Shown here one piece after another: positions 54,678-63,574 of a DNA stretch of 64,000 nt (within the stretch, counting starts at the first letter, position 1; every line of letters starts with the position of its first letter). The translations under genes were made by a program, and so were the position numbers. The notes below the pieces were generated by a model. The model had not been told where the DNA came from and searched no databases. It was given only the letters and a program-made list of their open reading frames with translations. The stretch comes from Corallococcus caeni (lineage in GTDB: Bacteria > Myxococcota > Myxococcia > Myxococcales > Myxococcaceae): assembly GCF_036245865.1 (NCBI RefSeq), contig NZ_BTTW01000002.1, positions 1,302,001 through 1,366,000 of the forward strand, in the 5' to 3' direction.

Positions 54678-57600
54678 TTGACGTCCACGCCCCCCTCCTC
54701 CCGGGTCACCGGAACCGAATACGAACGCCTTCTCGCCAGCCTGCGGCGCAAGAGCCCCTGGGCGCTGGAAGGTCGGAACACAGCGGTGGCGCTGGAGGGC
54801 GGGCACGGGGCCGCACGCGTCCCGGACTCCAGGGTCGACCACGGGCCATGGCGCTCGGTGGTGGACGTCATCGCGGAGCAATGCCGGCTGCACGCGGACC
54901 GCGTGGCGCTTTCCGACGGGACCACGGAGACAACGTATGCGCGACTGGATGCGCGCACCCGCGCCCTGGCCTCGGACCTGCGGGCCCGGGGGATTGGACG
55001 GGGGGACGTGGTCGCGCTCGTGCTGGACCGGGGGCCCGCCTTCGTTGAACTCGCGCTCGCGGTCTGGAAGGTGGGCGCGGCCTACCTCCCGCTGTCGCCA
55101 TCGCATCCGCGGGCCTGGCGGGAGGACATCGTCCGCAGGGTCGGTGCGGCGCTCGCGGTCGGCTTCGCACCGGACAGCGCCGTGCCAGCGGTCCCTTTCC
55201 TGGATGCGGGGGCCGAAGCGGGCTCCGTCGCGTCGCGGGAGGACGACGCGGTGCTCGCTCCGGAGGACCTCGCGTACATCATCTGCACGTCGGGTTCGAC
55301 GGGTGAACCCAAGCTGGTGATGAGCGAGCATCGCGGGGTCGCCAACCTCCTGCATGCCCAGCGTGACTTCCTGGGCGCGTTGGGGCCGGACACGCGCGCG
55401 CTCCAGTACTTCCACCCGTCGTTCGACGCGTCCCTGTTCGACGTCCTGCTGGCGCTGCCCAACGGCGGGCGGCTGGAGACCCTGGACGCGGCACAGCTCT
55501 CTGGCGAGCCGCTGGCCCAGGTGCTGGTACACCGGCGCATCACCCACGCGGTGCTGCCCGCGACGGTCCTGCGCACGCTGCGGCCGGGGGGCTTCCCCGA
55601 CCTCCAGATGTTGATGAGCGTGGGGGACGTGTGCCTGCCGGAGACCGTCCGGCAGTGGGGCGCGCAGCACCGCTTCATCAACGGCTATGGCCCCACAGAG
55701 GTGACGGTGGCCAGCACGCTCCAGGCCGTGCGCTCCGTGGACGGCGAGCGCGTGCCCATTGGGCGCCCCATCTCCAACTACCACGTGGTCCTGCTCGATG
55801 AGCACCTGCGCCCCGTCCCCGACGGAGCCCCGGGGGAGCTGTGCTTCGGAGGCGCCGGGGTCGGACGCGGTTACCTGGGCCTGCCGGGCCTCACCGCCGA
55901 GCGGTTCATTCCGGATGCGTGGGGCCCGCTGCCGGGAGGACGGCTGTACCGCAGTGGCGACCTGGGCCGGTGGCTGCCGGACGGCACGCTGGAGTTCCTG
56001 GGCCGCCGCGACGACCAGGTGAAGATCCGGGGCGCGCGAATCGAGCTGGGGCAGGTGGAGGCGGCCCTGGCCGCGCTGCCGGACGTGCGGGACGCGGTGG
56101 CGCTCGTCGACGGCACCGGGGAGCGGCTGCTGGGCTACGTGATGCCGGTCGCCGGCGCGGTGCTGTCGGGCGACGCGGTGCGCGCGGAGCTGCGCCGCCG
56201 GCTGCCCGGCTATCTGGTGCCGGACGTGGTGGTGGTGGTGGACGCGTGGCCGCTGAACACGAGCGGCAAGGTGGACCGGGCCCGGCTGCCCCGTCCCCAG
56301 CGGAGGGAGCGGACCGGCTACCAGCCGCCGGAGTCCCCCGCCGAAGAGGCCCTGGCGGCCATCGCGGCGGCGTTGCTCGGGATGGAGCGGGTGGGACGGC
56401 ATGACGACCTGTTCGAGCTGGGCGGGCACTCGCTGTTCGCGACCCAGCTCGTCGCCCGGGTGCGCCGCGTCCTGGGCGCGCAGCTGGAGTTGAGCGCGGT
56501 GCTCCAGTCGCCCACGGTCGCCCAGCTCGCGGCTGGCTTGAAGCCAGGCCAGGCGGGGGTGGACCTGGGCCCTCGCGGAGGCCAGGCGGGTGCCGCCATC
56601 GCACCGTCGTTTGGCCAGGAGCGCGTGTGGTTGATGCACAAGCTCAACCCGGGCGCGCGCGCCTACCACACGCAAGCCGTCTTCCGGCTGGCGGGGGCGC
56701 TGGACATCGCCGCGCTGCACGCGAGCCTCACGGACATCGTCCGCCGCCACGACGTGATGCGCACCCGCTTCCCCGAGGTGGATGGGGAGCTGCGCTGCGA
56801 GCTGGAGCCGCCCTGGGCGGTGGAGGTGCCGCTCCAGGACTTCAGCGGCGTGGGCGAGGACGTGCTGGAGGCCCGGGTGGGTGAGGCGGTCCGCGAGGCG
56901 GTCCAGACGCACTTCGTGCTGGCGGAGGGCCGGCCATTCCGCTGGCGGCTCCTGAAGGTGGGCGAGCAGGAGTACATCTTCGTGCACGTCGAGCACCACG
57001 TCGTGCATGACGGCTGGTCGTTCAACGTCTTCGTCCGCGAGCTGCTCAACGGCTACGCCGACCACGTGCGCCACGGACAGGTGCGCCGCCCTCCGCTGGC
57101 CGTGCAGTACTACGACTACGCGCGCTGGCAGCGGGAGTGGATGGGCACGGAGGCCGCGAACGCGCAGCGCCACTTCTGGCGCCAGTCCCTGGAGGGCACG
57201 GAGACGCAGCTCCAGCTCCCGCGCCGCGTGTTGTCCGGGACCCGGCGCTTCCGTGGGGTGGCGCCCCGGATGGAGCTGGACGCGGAGCTCGCGCGACGGT
57301 TGCAGGACCTGGCGGACCGCAACCACACGTCGCTCTTCACCACGCTCCTCTCGGCGTTCTTCGTCCTGTTGCACCGCTACACCGGCTCGCGGGACATCCT
57401 CGTCGGCACCGCGGTCGCGAACCGGCGCTGGCAGGACACGGAGAGCCTGCTGGGCATGCTCGTCAACACGGTGGTGCTGCGCGGCCGGCTGCACGAAGAC
57501 CCCACCTTCACGGAGTTCCTGGCGCGGGTGCGGCGCAACACGCTGGAGGTCTTCGACCACCAGGAGCTGCCGTACGAGCACATCTTCGCGGAGTCACCCG

Positions 57601-59816
57601 CGCGGCATCAGGGCGGGTTCAATCCGTTGATCCAGACGATGTTCAACTTCCATGACTCGTCGGTGGGCTCGCTCGAAGCGTCCCCGCTCGACGTCAACAT
57701 CGTCGAGGGCCTGAGCAATGGCTCCGCCAAGTTCGAGCTGTCCGTCGTCGCGGTCCCCCTCTACGCCGAACCGGGACACATCAGCCGGTTCGCCGGGGAC
57801 CTGGTGAGCATTCCCCTCTCCGACGGCCCCGTGCGCTCCAGTCCCCGGTCCTCCCTGAGCGGCATCCTGCTCTCGTGGGAGTTCGACTCCGACCTCTTCG
57901 AGGACTTCTTCGTCACCGGCATGCTGTCCGCGTACCAGCAACTGCTGCGCTCCATCACCGCCGCGCCGGACACCCGCGTGTCCCGCCTGGCCTTGATGAA
58001 CGAAGCGCAACAGCGCGCGCTCGTCAGCGTGGGCGCCAGGATGGAGGCGCCCACGTATCGGGTGCACGACCTGCTGGCCCACTGGACCCGGCTCGCGCCC
58101 GACGCTCCGGCGGTGAAGGCGGGCGCCTCCGTGCTGACGTACGCAGCCTTGACGCAACGCGCGGAGTCCCTGGCGCACCATCTGCGAGACCTGGGTGTCG
58201 GCCGGGGGGCGCTGGTGGCGGTGTGCCTCCACCGCTCGGCGGAGCTGGTCGTGGCCCAGTTGGGGAGCCTCATGGCGGGGGCGGCCTTCCTCTCGCTGGA
58301 TCCGAAGGCGCCACCGGCGTACCTGGAGTCGCTCGTCCGGGATGCCGGGGCCCACGCCCTGGTCACCACGGCGGCGCTGACGGACCGGCTCACCTCCCTG
58401 CCCACCGTCGTGCTGGATGACCTTCCCCCGAAGTCCGGTCCGCCGTTGCCCTCGGGAAGTCCGTCGGACCTGGCCTACGTCCTCTACACCTCCGGCTCGA
58501 CCGGCAAGCCCAAGGGCGTCCAAATCGAACACCGCTCGGTCGTGTCGCTCATGCACCGGACGGCCCTGGCCGAGGACCTGGGACCGGGCAAGACGATGCT
58601 GGCGATGGCGTCGGTCTCCTTCGACGTCTCGGTGCTGGAGGTCTGGGGGGCGTTGTTGAACGGCGCCGCGGTCCACTTCCTGCCGCCGGTCTGGGACGTG
58701 CCCACGCTGGCCCGGTGCCTCATCGAGGAGCGCATCACGCATGCGGTGATTCCTCCCGTGGTGTTGCCCCGATTGGCGGCGGAGGCCCCGGAGTCCTTCA
58801 CCGCCTTGGATCGGGTGCTCGTGGGCGGAGAGGCCTTTCCCCCGGAGGCGTTCCGCACGCTTCAGCGAGCAGGCTTCACGAAGCTGACGAACGCCTACGG
58901 CCCCACGGAGATCACCGTCATGGCGAGCGCCTACAAGCTCGACGAAGGACATGATCCCGAGGCCACGAACGTGCCCATCGGGAGGGCGCTGCTCAATGCC
59001 CACGTCGTCGTGCTCGACGCATCCGGGCAGGTGGCGCCGCCGGGCGCCGTGGGGGAGATCTGCATCGGCGGGGACGGTCTCGCGCGGGGGTACCGAAACA
59101 GGCCGGAGCTCACCGCGGAGCGGTTCGTGCCGGATCCGCTCTCGGCGCATCCTGGCGGGCGGCTCTACCGCAGCGGAGACCTGGGCCGGTGGCTTCCGGG
59201 GGGCATCATCGAGTTCCTGGGCCGCCGCGATGAGCAGGTGAAGGTCCGGGGCTTCCGGGTGGAGCTGGCGGAGGTGCGCGCCGCCCTGGCCGAACATCCC
59301 GGCGTGGCGGACACCCTCGCGGTCATCGACTCGCGCGCGGAGGAGCCCCGCCTCGTGGGATACGTGGTGGCCGAGCCGGGCGTCGCGGTATCCGCGCAGG
59401 CCGTGCGCGAGGACCTGGCGCGCAGGCTGCCGGGACACCTCGTGCCCTCGGAGGTCGTGGTCCTGGAGGCGTGGCCGTTGACCCCGCACGGAAAGGTGGA
59501 CCGCTCCCGGCTGCCCACCACGACACAGCGGAGTCCGGAGGCGCCCTTCACGGCGCCCAGGACCGAGACCGAGGTTCGCATCGCGGCGGTGGTCGCGGAG
59601 CTGCTGGGCGTGACCCGGGTGGATGTCCACGAGAGCCTGCTCGCGCTGGGCATGCATTCCTTGCAGGCGATGCGGCTGGCCTCGCGACTGGGGCGGATGA
59701 TGGGGCGTGAGGTCGGGCTCGCGACCATCCTCATGGGACCCACCGTCGCGCAGCTGGCCGCCGCGCTCACCGTGGCGCCCGCCACCACCACCATCAAGCG
59801 GTTGCCGCGCGCATGA
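54678..59816 (+). CDS. Non-ribosomal peptide synthetase, A-PCP-C-A-PCP
   Basis: 1712 residues from a TTG with aggag 7 bp upstream. A1 spans ~55-560 with 'CTSGSTGEPKLVMSEH' (the usual PKG glycine is Leu) and 'NGYGPTEVTV'. PCP1 carries Ser585 in 'LGGHSLFATQ'. The C domain, ~640-1090, has an intact 'HHVVHDG' at 773-779. A2 covers ~1120-1610 with 'YTSGSTGKPKGV' and 'NAYGPTEITV'. PCP2 carries Ser1661 in 'LGMHSLQAM'. It loads one amino acid, joins it to a second and leaves the dipeptide on PCP2. There is no starter C, epimerase or thioesterase domain. The stop overlaps the next start (ATGA). Confidence 0.93.
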   Translation: MTSTPPSSRVTGTEYERLLASLRRKSPWALEGRNTAVALEGGHGAARVPDSRVDHGPWRSVVDVIAEQCRLHADRVALSDGTTETTYARLDARTRALASDLRARGIGRGDVVALVLDRGPAFVELALAVWKVGAAYLPLSPSHPRAWREDIVRRVGAALAVGFAPDSAVPAVPFLDAGAEAGSVASREDDAVLAPEDLAYIICTSGSTGEPKLVMSEHRGVANLLHAQRDFLGALGPDTRALQYFHPSFDASLFDVLLALPNGGRLETLDAAQLSGEPLAQVLVHRRITHAVLPATVLRTLRPGGFPDLQMLMSVGDVCLPETVRQWGAQHRFINGYGPTEVTVASTLQAVRSVDGERVPIGRPISNYHVVLLDEHLRPVPDGAPGELCFGGAGVGRGYLGLPGLTAERFIPDAWGPLPGGRLYRSGDLGRWLPDGTLEFLGRRDDQVKIRGARIELGQVEAALAALPDVRDAVALVDGTGERLLGYVMPVAGAVLSGDAVRAELRRRLPGYLVPDVVVVVDAWPLNTSGKVDRARLPRPQRRERTGYQPPESPAEEALAAIAAALLGMERVGRHDDLFELGGHSLFATQLVARVRRVLGAQLELSAVLQSPTVAQLAAGLKPGQAGVDLGPRGGQAGAAIAPSFGQERVWLMHKLNPGARAYHTQAVFRLAGALDIAALHASLTDIVRRHDVMRTRFPEVDGELRCELEPPWAVEVPLQDFSGVGEDVLEARVGEAVREAVQTHFVLAEGRPFRWRLLKVGEQEYIFVHVEHHVVHDGWSFNVFVRELLNGYADHVRHGQVRRPPLAVQYYDYARWQREWMGTEAANAQRHFWRQSLEGTETQLQLPRRVLSGTRRFRGVAPRMELDAELARRLQDLADRNHTSLFTTLLSAFFVLLHRYTGSRDILVGTAVANRRWQDTESLLGMLVNTVVLRGRLHEDPTFTEFLARVRRNTLEVFDHQELPYEHIFAESPARHQGGFNPLIQTMFNFHDSSVGSLEASPLDVNIVEGLSNGSAKFELSVVAVPLYAEPGHISRFAGDLVSIPLSDGPVRSSPRSSLSGILLSWEFDSDLFEDFFVTGMLSAYQQLLRSITAAPDTRVSRLALMNEAQQRALVSVGARMEAPTYRVHDLLAHWTRLAPDAPAVKAGASVLTYAALTQRAESLAHHLRDLGVGRGALVAVCLHRSAELVVAQLGSLMAGAAFLSLDPKAPPAYLESLVRDAGAHALVTTAALTDRLTSLPTVVLDDLPPKSGPPLPSGSPSDLAYVLYTSGSTGKPKGVQIEHRSVVSLMHRTALAEDLGPGKTMLAMASVSFDVSVLEVWGALLNGAAVHFLPPVWDVPTLARCLIEERITHAVIPPVVLPRLAAEAPESFTALDRVLVGGEAFPPEAFRTLQRAGFTKLTNAYGPTEITVMASAYKLDEGHDPEATNVPIGRALLNAHVVVLDASGQVAPPGAVGEICIGGDGLARGYRNRPELTAERFVPDPLSAHPGGRLYRSGDLGRWLPGGIIEFLGRRDEQVKVRGFRVELAEVRAALAEHPGVADTLAVIDSRAEEPRLVGYVVAEPGVAVSAQAVREDLARRLPGHLVPSEVVVLEAWPLTPHGKVDRSRLPTTTQRSPEAPFTAPRTETEVRIAAVVAELLGVTRVDVHESLLALGMHSLQAMRLASRLGRMMGREVGLATILMGPTVAQLAAALTVAPATTTIKRLPRA

Positions 59817-61327
59817 CGACCGCGTTCCCGATGTCCTTCGCCCAGCAGCGGCTGTGCTTCCTGCACCGGATGGACCCCACCGGCGCGGCCCACGCCACGG
59901 TCCGCTGCCACCGGGTGGCGGGGCCGCTGGACCCGCGAGCCCTGCGGGAGGCCCTGGACGTGCTGGTGGCCCGGCACGAACCGCTGCGGACCGTCTTCCC
60001 ATTGGGGACGCAGCAGCACCTCTCGCCGCAGGGGCAGGCCCATGTCCACGTCGTGGACGTGGCGACCGAAGCGGAGGCCCTGCGCCACGCGCAAGCCGAG
60101 GCGGCCCGACCGTTCGACCTGGAGCACGGACCGCTGCTGCGGCTCACCGTGCTCCGGCTGGAGCCCCGGACGCACTTCCTGGTCTTCGCGGTGCACCTGC
60201 TCGTGGCGGACGGCGGGTCGCTCCAGGTCTTCTCCGAGGACCTGGCCCTCGCCTACCGCGCGGCGGTCCTGGGCGAACCCACGGGCCTGTCCGAGCTGCC
60301 CGTGCAGTACGTGGACTGGTCCGCGTGGCAGCGCGAGCAGCTCACCGCCTCAGTGCGCGAGTCCCTGTCGCGCTGGTGGCGTGAGCGGCTGTCAGGCGTC
60401 CCCCTCTTCCTGGACCTGGTCGCCCCGCGTCCCGCGCTGGGCCAGGGGCGCCGTGCGCATCGCGTGCTGCCCGCTGCCATTGTGCGGTCCGTGCACGCCC
60501 TCGCGAGCGCTGAACGTCAGACGGTGTTCACGGTGCTGGCCGCCGCGTGCGGCCTCGTGCTCGGTCAGCGTGCGGGACGTGAGCGGGTGTTGCTGGGACT
60601 GGCCGTGGCCAACCGGGACCTGCCCGAGGTCGAGCGCGTGCTCGGCTTCTTCGTCAACACCGTCGTGCTGGAGGTGGACCTGCGCGGCGACCCCGACTTC
60701 CGCCAGCTGCTCACGAGAGTGGCCGCTTCCACGGCGGACGCGTACGCCCACAAGGACCTGCCCTTCGAGCAGCTCGTCCAGGACCTGTCCCCACCCAGGG
60801 ACCCCACGCGCTCTCCCGTGGTCCAGGTGAACTTCGCCTACCATCCGCCCCACACGGCGGGAGCGCTGGCCCTGCACGGCTGCGAGGTGACGGAGTTGCT
60901 GCTGGACCTCCCCACCGCGAAGTTCGAGTTCACCCTGCGGGTCGAGGAGCGCTCCGACGGCCTGTTCACGGTGTGGGCCGAATTCGATGAGAGTCTCTTC
61001 GACCTCGCGTTCATCGAAGGGCTGCTGGCGGCCTACGAAGAGGTCCTGCGGGCCCTGAGCCCCGACGCACGCGCGACGAGCCTGCGTCCGCCTCCGACCG
61101 CGACGGAGGCACACCTCGCCCGCATCTTCGCCGACGTGCTGAAGGTCGCTTCGGTCGGCCCGTACGACGACTTCTTCCAGCTCGGCGGCCATTCCCTTCA
61201 GCTGATTGAAATCGCGGCCCGGGTCCTGACCGAGCTGGACCGGGACCTTGGATTGCGTGAGCTGTATCAGCATCCCACCGTGGCGGGCGCCGCCGCCCTG
61301 CTGACCCGAACAGGAGCATCCCGATGA
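59813..61327 (+). CDS. Stand-alone condensation-like domain with carrier protein (C*-PCP)
   Basis: 504 residues. Residues ~5-430 have the condensation fold: 'SFAQQRLCFLHRMDP' (C1), 'YVDWSAWQREQL', 'GFFVNTVVL', 'DLPFEQLVQDL'. The active-site motif reads 'HLLVADGG' (128-135): the second, catalytic His of HHxxxDG is Leu. Peptide-bond formation by the normal mechanism is unlikely. The PCP (~435-500) is intact, Ser461 in 'LGGHSLQLIE'. Both ends overlap neighbours by ATGA, so it is translated with the NRPS and P450. It may serve as a docking platform or transfer the dipeptide. Confidence 0.9.
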   Translation: MTTAFPMSFAQQRLCFLHRMDPTGAAHATVRCHRVAGPLDPRALREALDVLVARHEPLRTVFPLGTQQHLSPQGQAHVHVVDVATEAEALRHAQAEAARPFDLEHGPLLRLTVLRLEPRTHFLVFAVHLLVADGGSLQVFSEDLALAYRAAVLGEPTGLSELPVQYVDWSAWQREQLTASVRESLSRWWRERLSGVPLFLDLVAPRPALGQGRRAHRVLPAAIVRSVHALASAERQTVFTVLAAACGLVLGQRAGRERVLLGLAVANRDLPEVERVLGFFVNTVVLEVDLRGDPDFRQLLTRVAASTADAYAHKDLPFEQLVQDLSPPRDPTRSPVVQVNFAYHPPHTAGALALHGCEVTELLLDLPTAKFEFTLRVEERSDGLFTVWAEFDESLFDLAFIEGLLAAYEEVLRALSPDARATSLRPPPTATEAHLARIFADVLKVASVGPYDDFFQLGGHSLQLIEIAARVLTELDRDLGLRELYQHPTVAGAAALLTRTGASR

Positions 61328-62523
61328 GCATTTCCTATCCGTTGCCCAAGGACTGGCAGCATCCGTTGGAGCCTCCCGCGGAATACAAGCGGTTGAGGCA
61401 GGAGGCCCCGGTGTGTCCGGTCCGGCTGTTCAACGGCAACACGCCGTGGTTGGTCAGCCGCTACCAGGACGTGCTCACGGTCCTGAGCGATCCCCGCATG
61501 GTCCTGGACTCCACGCTGCCAGGGTTCCCGCACATCTCCGCCTCCTCCGTGGCCCGGCAGGAGCGGACCCTGCCTTTCTTCTTTCGCCCGGACGCGGAGT
61601 ACCGGGTGCAGCGGGCCATGCTCGTGCAGGAGTTCCTGCCCCGGCGGATGGAGGCCCTGCGGCCGCGAATCCAGCGCACGGTGGATGAGGCGCTCGACGC
61701 GATGCTGGCGGGCCCGCATCCGGTGGACCTGATGGCCGCGTTCGCGCTGCCCGTCGCCCTGCGCGTCATCTGCGACCTGCTCGGGGTGCCCCATGACGGC
61801 GCGGAGCGCCTGCACGTCCTCAGCCGGACCATCGGCTCCCGGGCGTCATCGCGCGAGGAGGCGACGGCGGCCCTGGCCGGACTGGATGAGGTCTTCCTGG
61901 CGCTGGTGGAGGCGAACCTCCGTGAGCCCACGGACACGCTCATCGGTCGCGTCGTGTCCGAGCAGGTGGCGACGGGCAAGCTGAGTACCCCGGATGCCGC
62001 CGCGATGTTCCATGCGCTGTTCTACGCGGGCCACGGGCCGCCCGCGTACATGTTCGGCCTGGGCACGCTGGCGCTGCTGCTCGACCCGGGGCAGCTGGAG
62101 AAGTTCCGCGCGATGGAGGACCCCGCGGCCATCACCGCGGCCGTCCAGGAGCTCCTGCGCTTCGTCAACGTCTCGCACCTGGGCCGGCAGCGCGTCGCCA
62201 CGGTGGACGTCACCATTGGCGGCCAGCTCATCCGCGCCGGTGAAGGCATCCTCGCCCAGCCGGACTCCGCCAACCGCGACGAGACGGTCTTCGAGGATCC
62301 GGACCGGCTGGACCTCCAACGCGAGGTGCACCGTCACTTCGCCTTCGGCCATGGCATCCACCTGTGCACGGGGCGGGCGCTGTCGCTCATCGAGTTCGAG
62401 GTGTTCTTCAAGACGCTCTTCCAGCGCATCCCCACGCTGCGGCTGGCCGTGCCACCGGAGGAGATCCGCTTCAAGAAGGATGAGAACCTGCTCGGCGTGC
62501 ACGAGCTGCCCATCACCTGGTAG
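61324..62523 (+). CDS. Cytochrome P450 of the NRPS operon
   Basis: 399 residues. The heme-Cys loop is 'FAFGHGIHLCTGRALSLIE' with Cys348. The K-helix E-x-x-R is in 'VQELLRFVN'. The I-helix reads 'FYAGHGPPAYM' (Ala235-Gly-His-Gly-Pro-Pro), so the acid-alcohol pair (usually E/D-T) that helps split oxygen is absent. P450s of this operon type oxidise carrier-bound amino acids or cross-link peptides; here the chemistry is unknown. No redox partner gene is nearby. The ATG overlaps the C*-PCP stop. Confidence 0.93.
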   Translation: MSISYPLPKDWQHPLEPPAEYKRLRQEAPVCPVRLFNGNTPWLVSRYQDVLTVLSDPRMVLDSTLPGFPHISASSVARQERTLPFFFRPDAEYRVQRAMLVQEFLPRRMEALRPRIQRTVDEALDAMLAGPHPVDLMAAFALPVALRVICDLLGVPHDGAERLHVLSRTIGSRASSREEATAALAGLDEVFLALVEANLREPTDTLIGRVVSEQVATGKLSTPDAAAMFHALFYAGHGPPAYMFGLGTLALLLDPGQLEKFRAMEDPAAITAAVQELLRFVNVSHLGRQRVATVDVTIGGQLIRAGEGILAQPDSANRDETVFEDPDRLDLQREVHRHFAFGHGIHLCTGRALSLIEFEVFFKTLFQRIPTLRLAVPPEEIRFKKDENLLGVHELPITW

Positions 62524-62524
62524 G

Positions 62525-62549
62525 CGCCGCGAATCAGAAGCCCGCGGCG
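62525..62549. terminator. Terminator between the P450 and AraC genes
   Basis: cgccgcg (62525-62531) pairs with cgcggcg (62543-62549), a perfect 7-bp stem with an 11-nt loop, in the 39-bp gap between two convergent stops. Confidence 0.65.
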
Positions 62550-62562
62550 TCCTCCTGCGACC

Positions 62563-63435
62563 TCACTGTTCCGCCCGGAGGAGCTCCGTCGGGCTCATGC
62601 CCAGGAAGCGGCGCAGGCAGCGGGCCATGTGGCTTGGGTGTGAGAAGCCCGCCTCCATCGCGATCTCCGTCAGGCTCTGGCGCCCTTCCATCAAGCGCAG
62701 CCGCGCGCGCTCCACGCGACGCTCCATCACGAACCGATGAACCGGCATCCCCGTGGCCTGTTTGAACAGCGGCTTGAAGTGAGACAGGCTGAACCCCGCC
62801 ACCCTCGCCAGCTCCGCCAGCGTCAGGTCCTCGTCCAGGTGAGCCTCGATGTACTCGACCACCTGCCGCAGCCGCCACGTCGGCAATGCGTGGCGACGCC
62901 TGGGCGCCGGGGCTCCTGTGTGGGATTGCGACGCGACCAACCGCGCGGCGAGCGCCGTCGCCAGGCTGTCCACGAAGAGCCTCCCACCCGGATAGCCATC
63001 GTGGTCCTCGGCCTGCATCATCCAGCCGATGCGCTCGACCTGCGGGTCCCGGATGTGGATGGCCGGATCCAGTGCCGCCCCTTGCGCTCCCAACCCCAGG
63101 GACTCCGCGGCCTCCCGCATCAGCGCGGGCGTCAGCCGCAGGAGCAACGACCGCGCCGGGCCTGACAACGTCCACCGCGTGCTCGACCCCGCCGGAACCA
63201 CGCAGAACTGACCGTGGATGCGCGCCCCCTGACGCTCGGCATTCCCCACGCGATACGTCACCGGCACCGGTTCCCCCACGTGCAGACAGAGGACATGGCG
63301 GTCATCCACCGGCGAGTCGAACCGCCCGGACGGAACCGGAGACGTGAGCACGTCGAGCAACGGCATGCGCCCCGGGCCAAGGCTCGTCACCAGCGCGGCC
63401 GGAAGGCTCGGGTAGCACGAGGGTCGATCGGTCAT
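62563..63435 (-). CDS. AraC-family transcription regulator
   Basis: 290 residues. The N-terminal half is a cupin-like sensing domain ('DDRHVLCLHVGEPVPVTY', 'IHGQFCVVPAGSSTRW'). The C-terminal 100 residues hold two helix-turn-helix motifs: 'LTLAELARVAGFSLSHFKPLF' (one residue over the limit is omitted) and 'SLTEIAMEAGFSHPSHMARC'. The ATG at 63435 follows a purine-rich aaggggaagg. It converges on the NRPS operon and is divergent from the lipoprotein hydrolase gene, which is the more likely target. Confidence 0.9.
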   Translation of the reverse strand: MTDRPSCYPSLPAALVTSLGPGRMPLLDVLTSPVPSGRFDSPVDDRHVLCLHVGEPVPVTYRVGNAERQGARIHGQFCVVPAGSSTRWTLSGPARSLLLRLTPALMREAAESLGLGAQGAALDPAIHIRDPQVERIGWMMQAEDHDGYPGGRLFVDSLATALAARLVASQSHTGAPAPRRRHALPTWRLRQVVEYIEAHLDEDLTLAELARVAGFSLSHFKPLFKQATGMPVHRFVMERRVERARLRLMEGRQSLTEIAMEAGFSHPSHMARCLRRFLGMSPTELLRAEQ

Positions 63436-63574
63436 CGCGGGATCCTTCCCCTTGGGGCTGCCGGGCCGCAACACGGAAGATCATCCGTTCATGCCCGGGA
63501 ACGGCCAGCGGTGCGCGCGGCGAAACGAGCTCGCCGCAATCATTGGCGCGTTCTCTCCCTCTGGAGTCTTCCCC

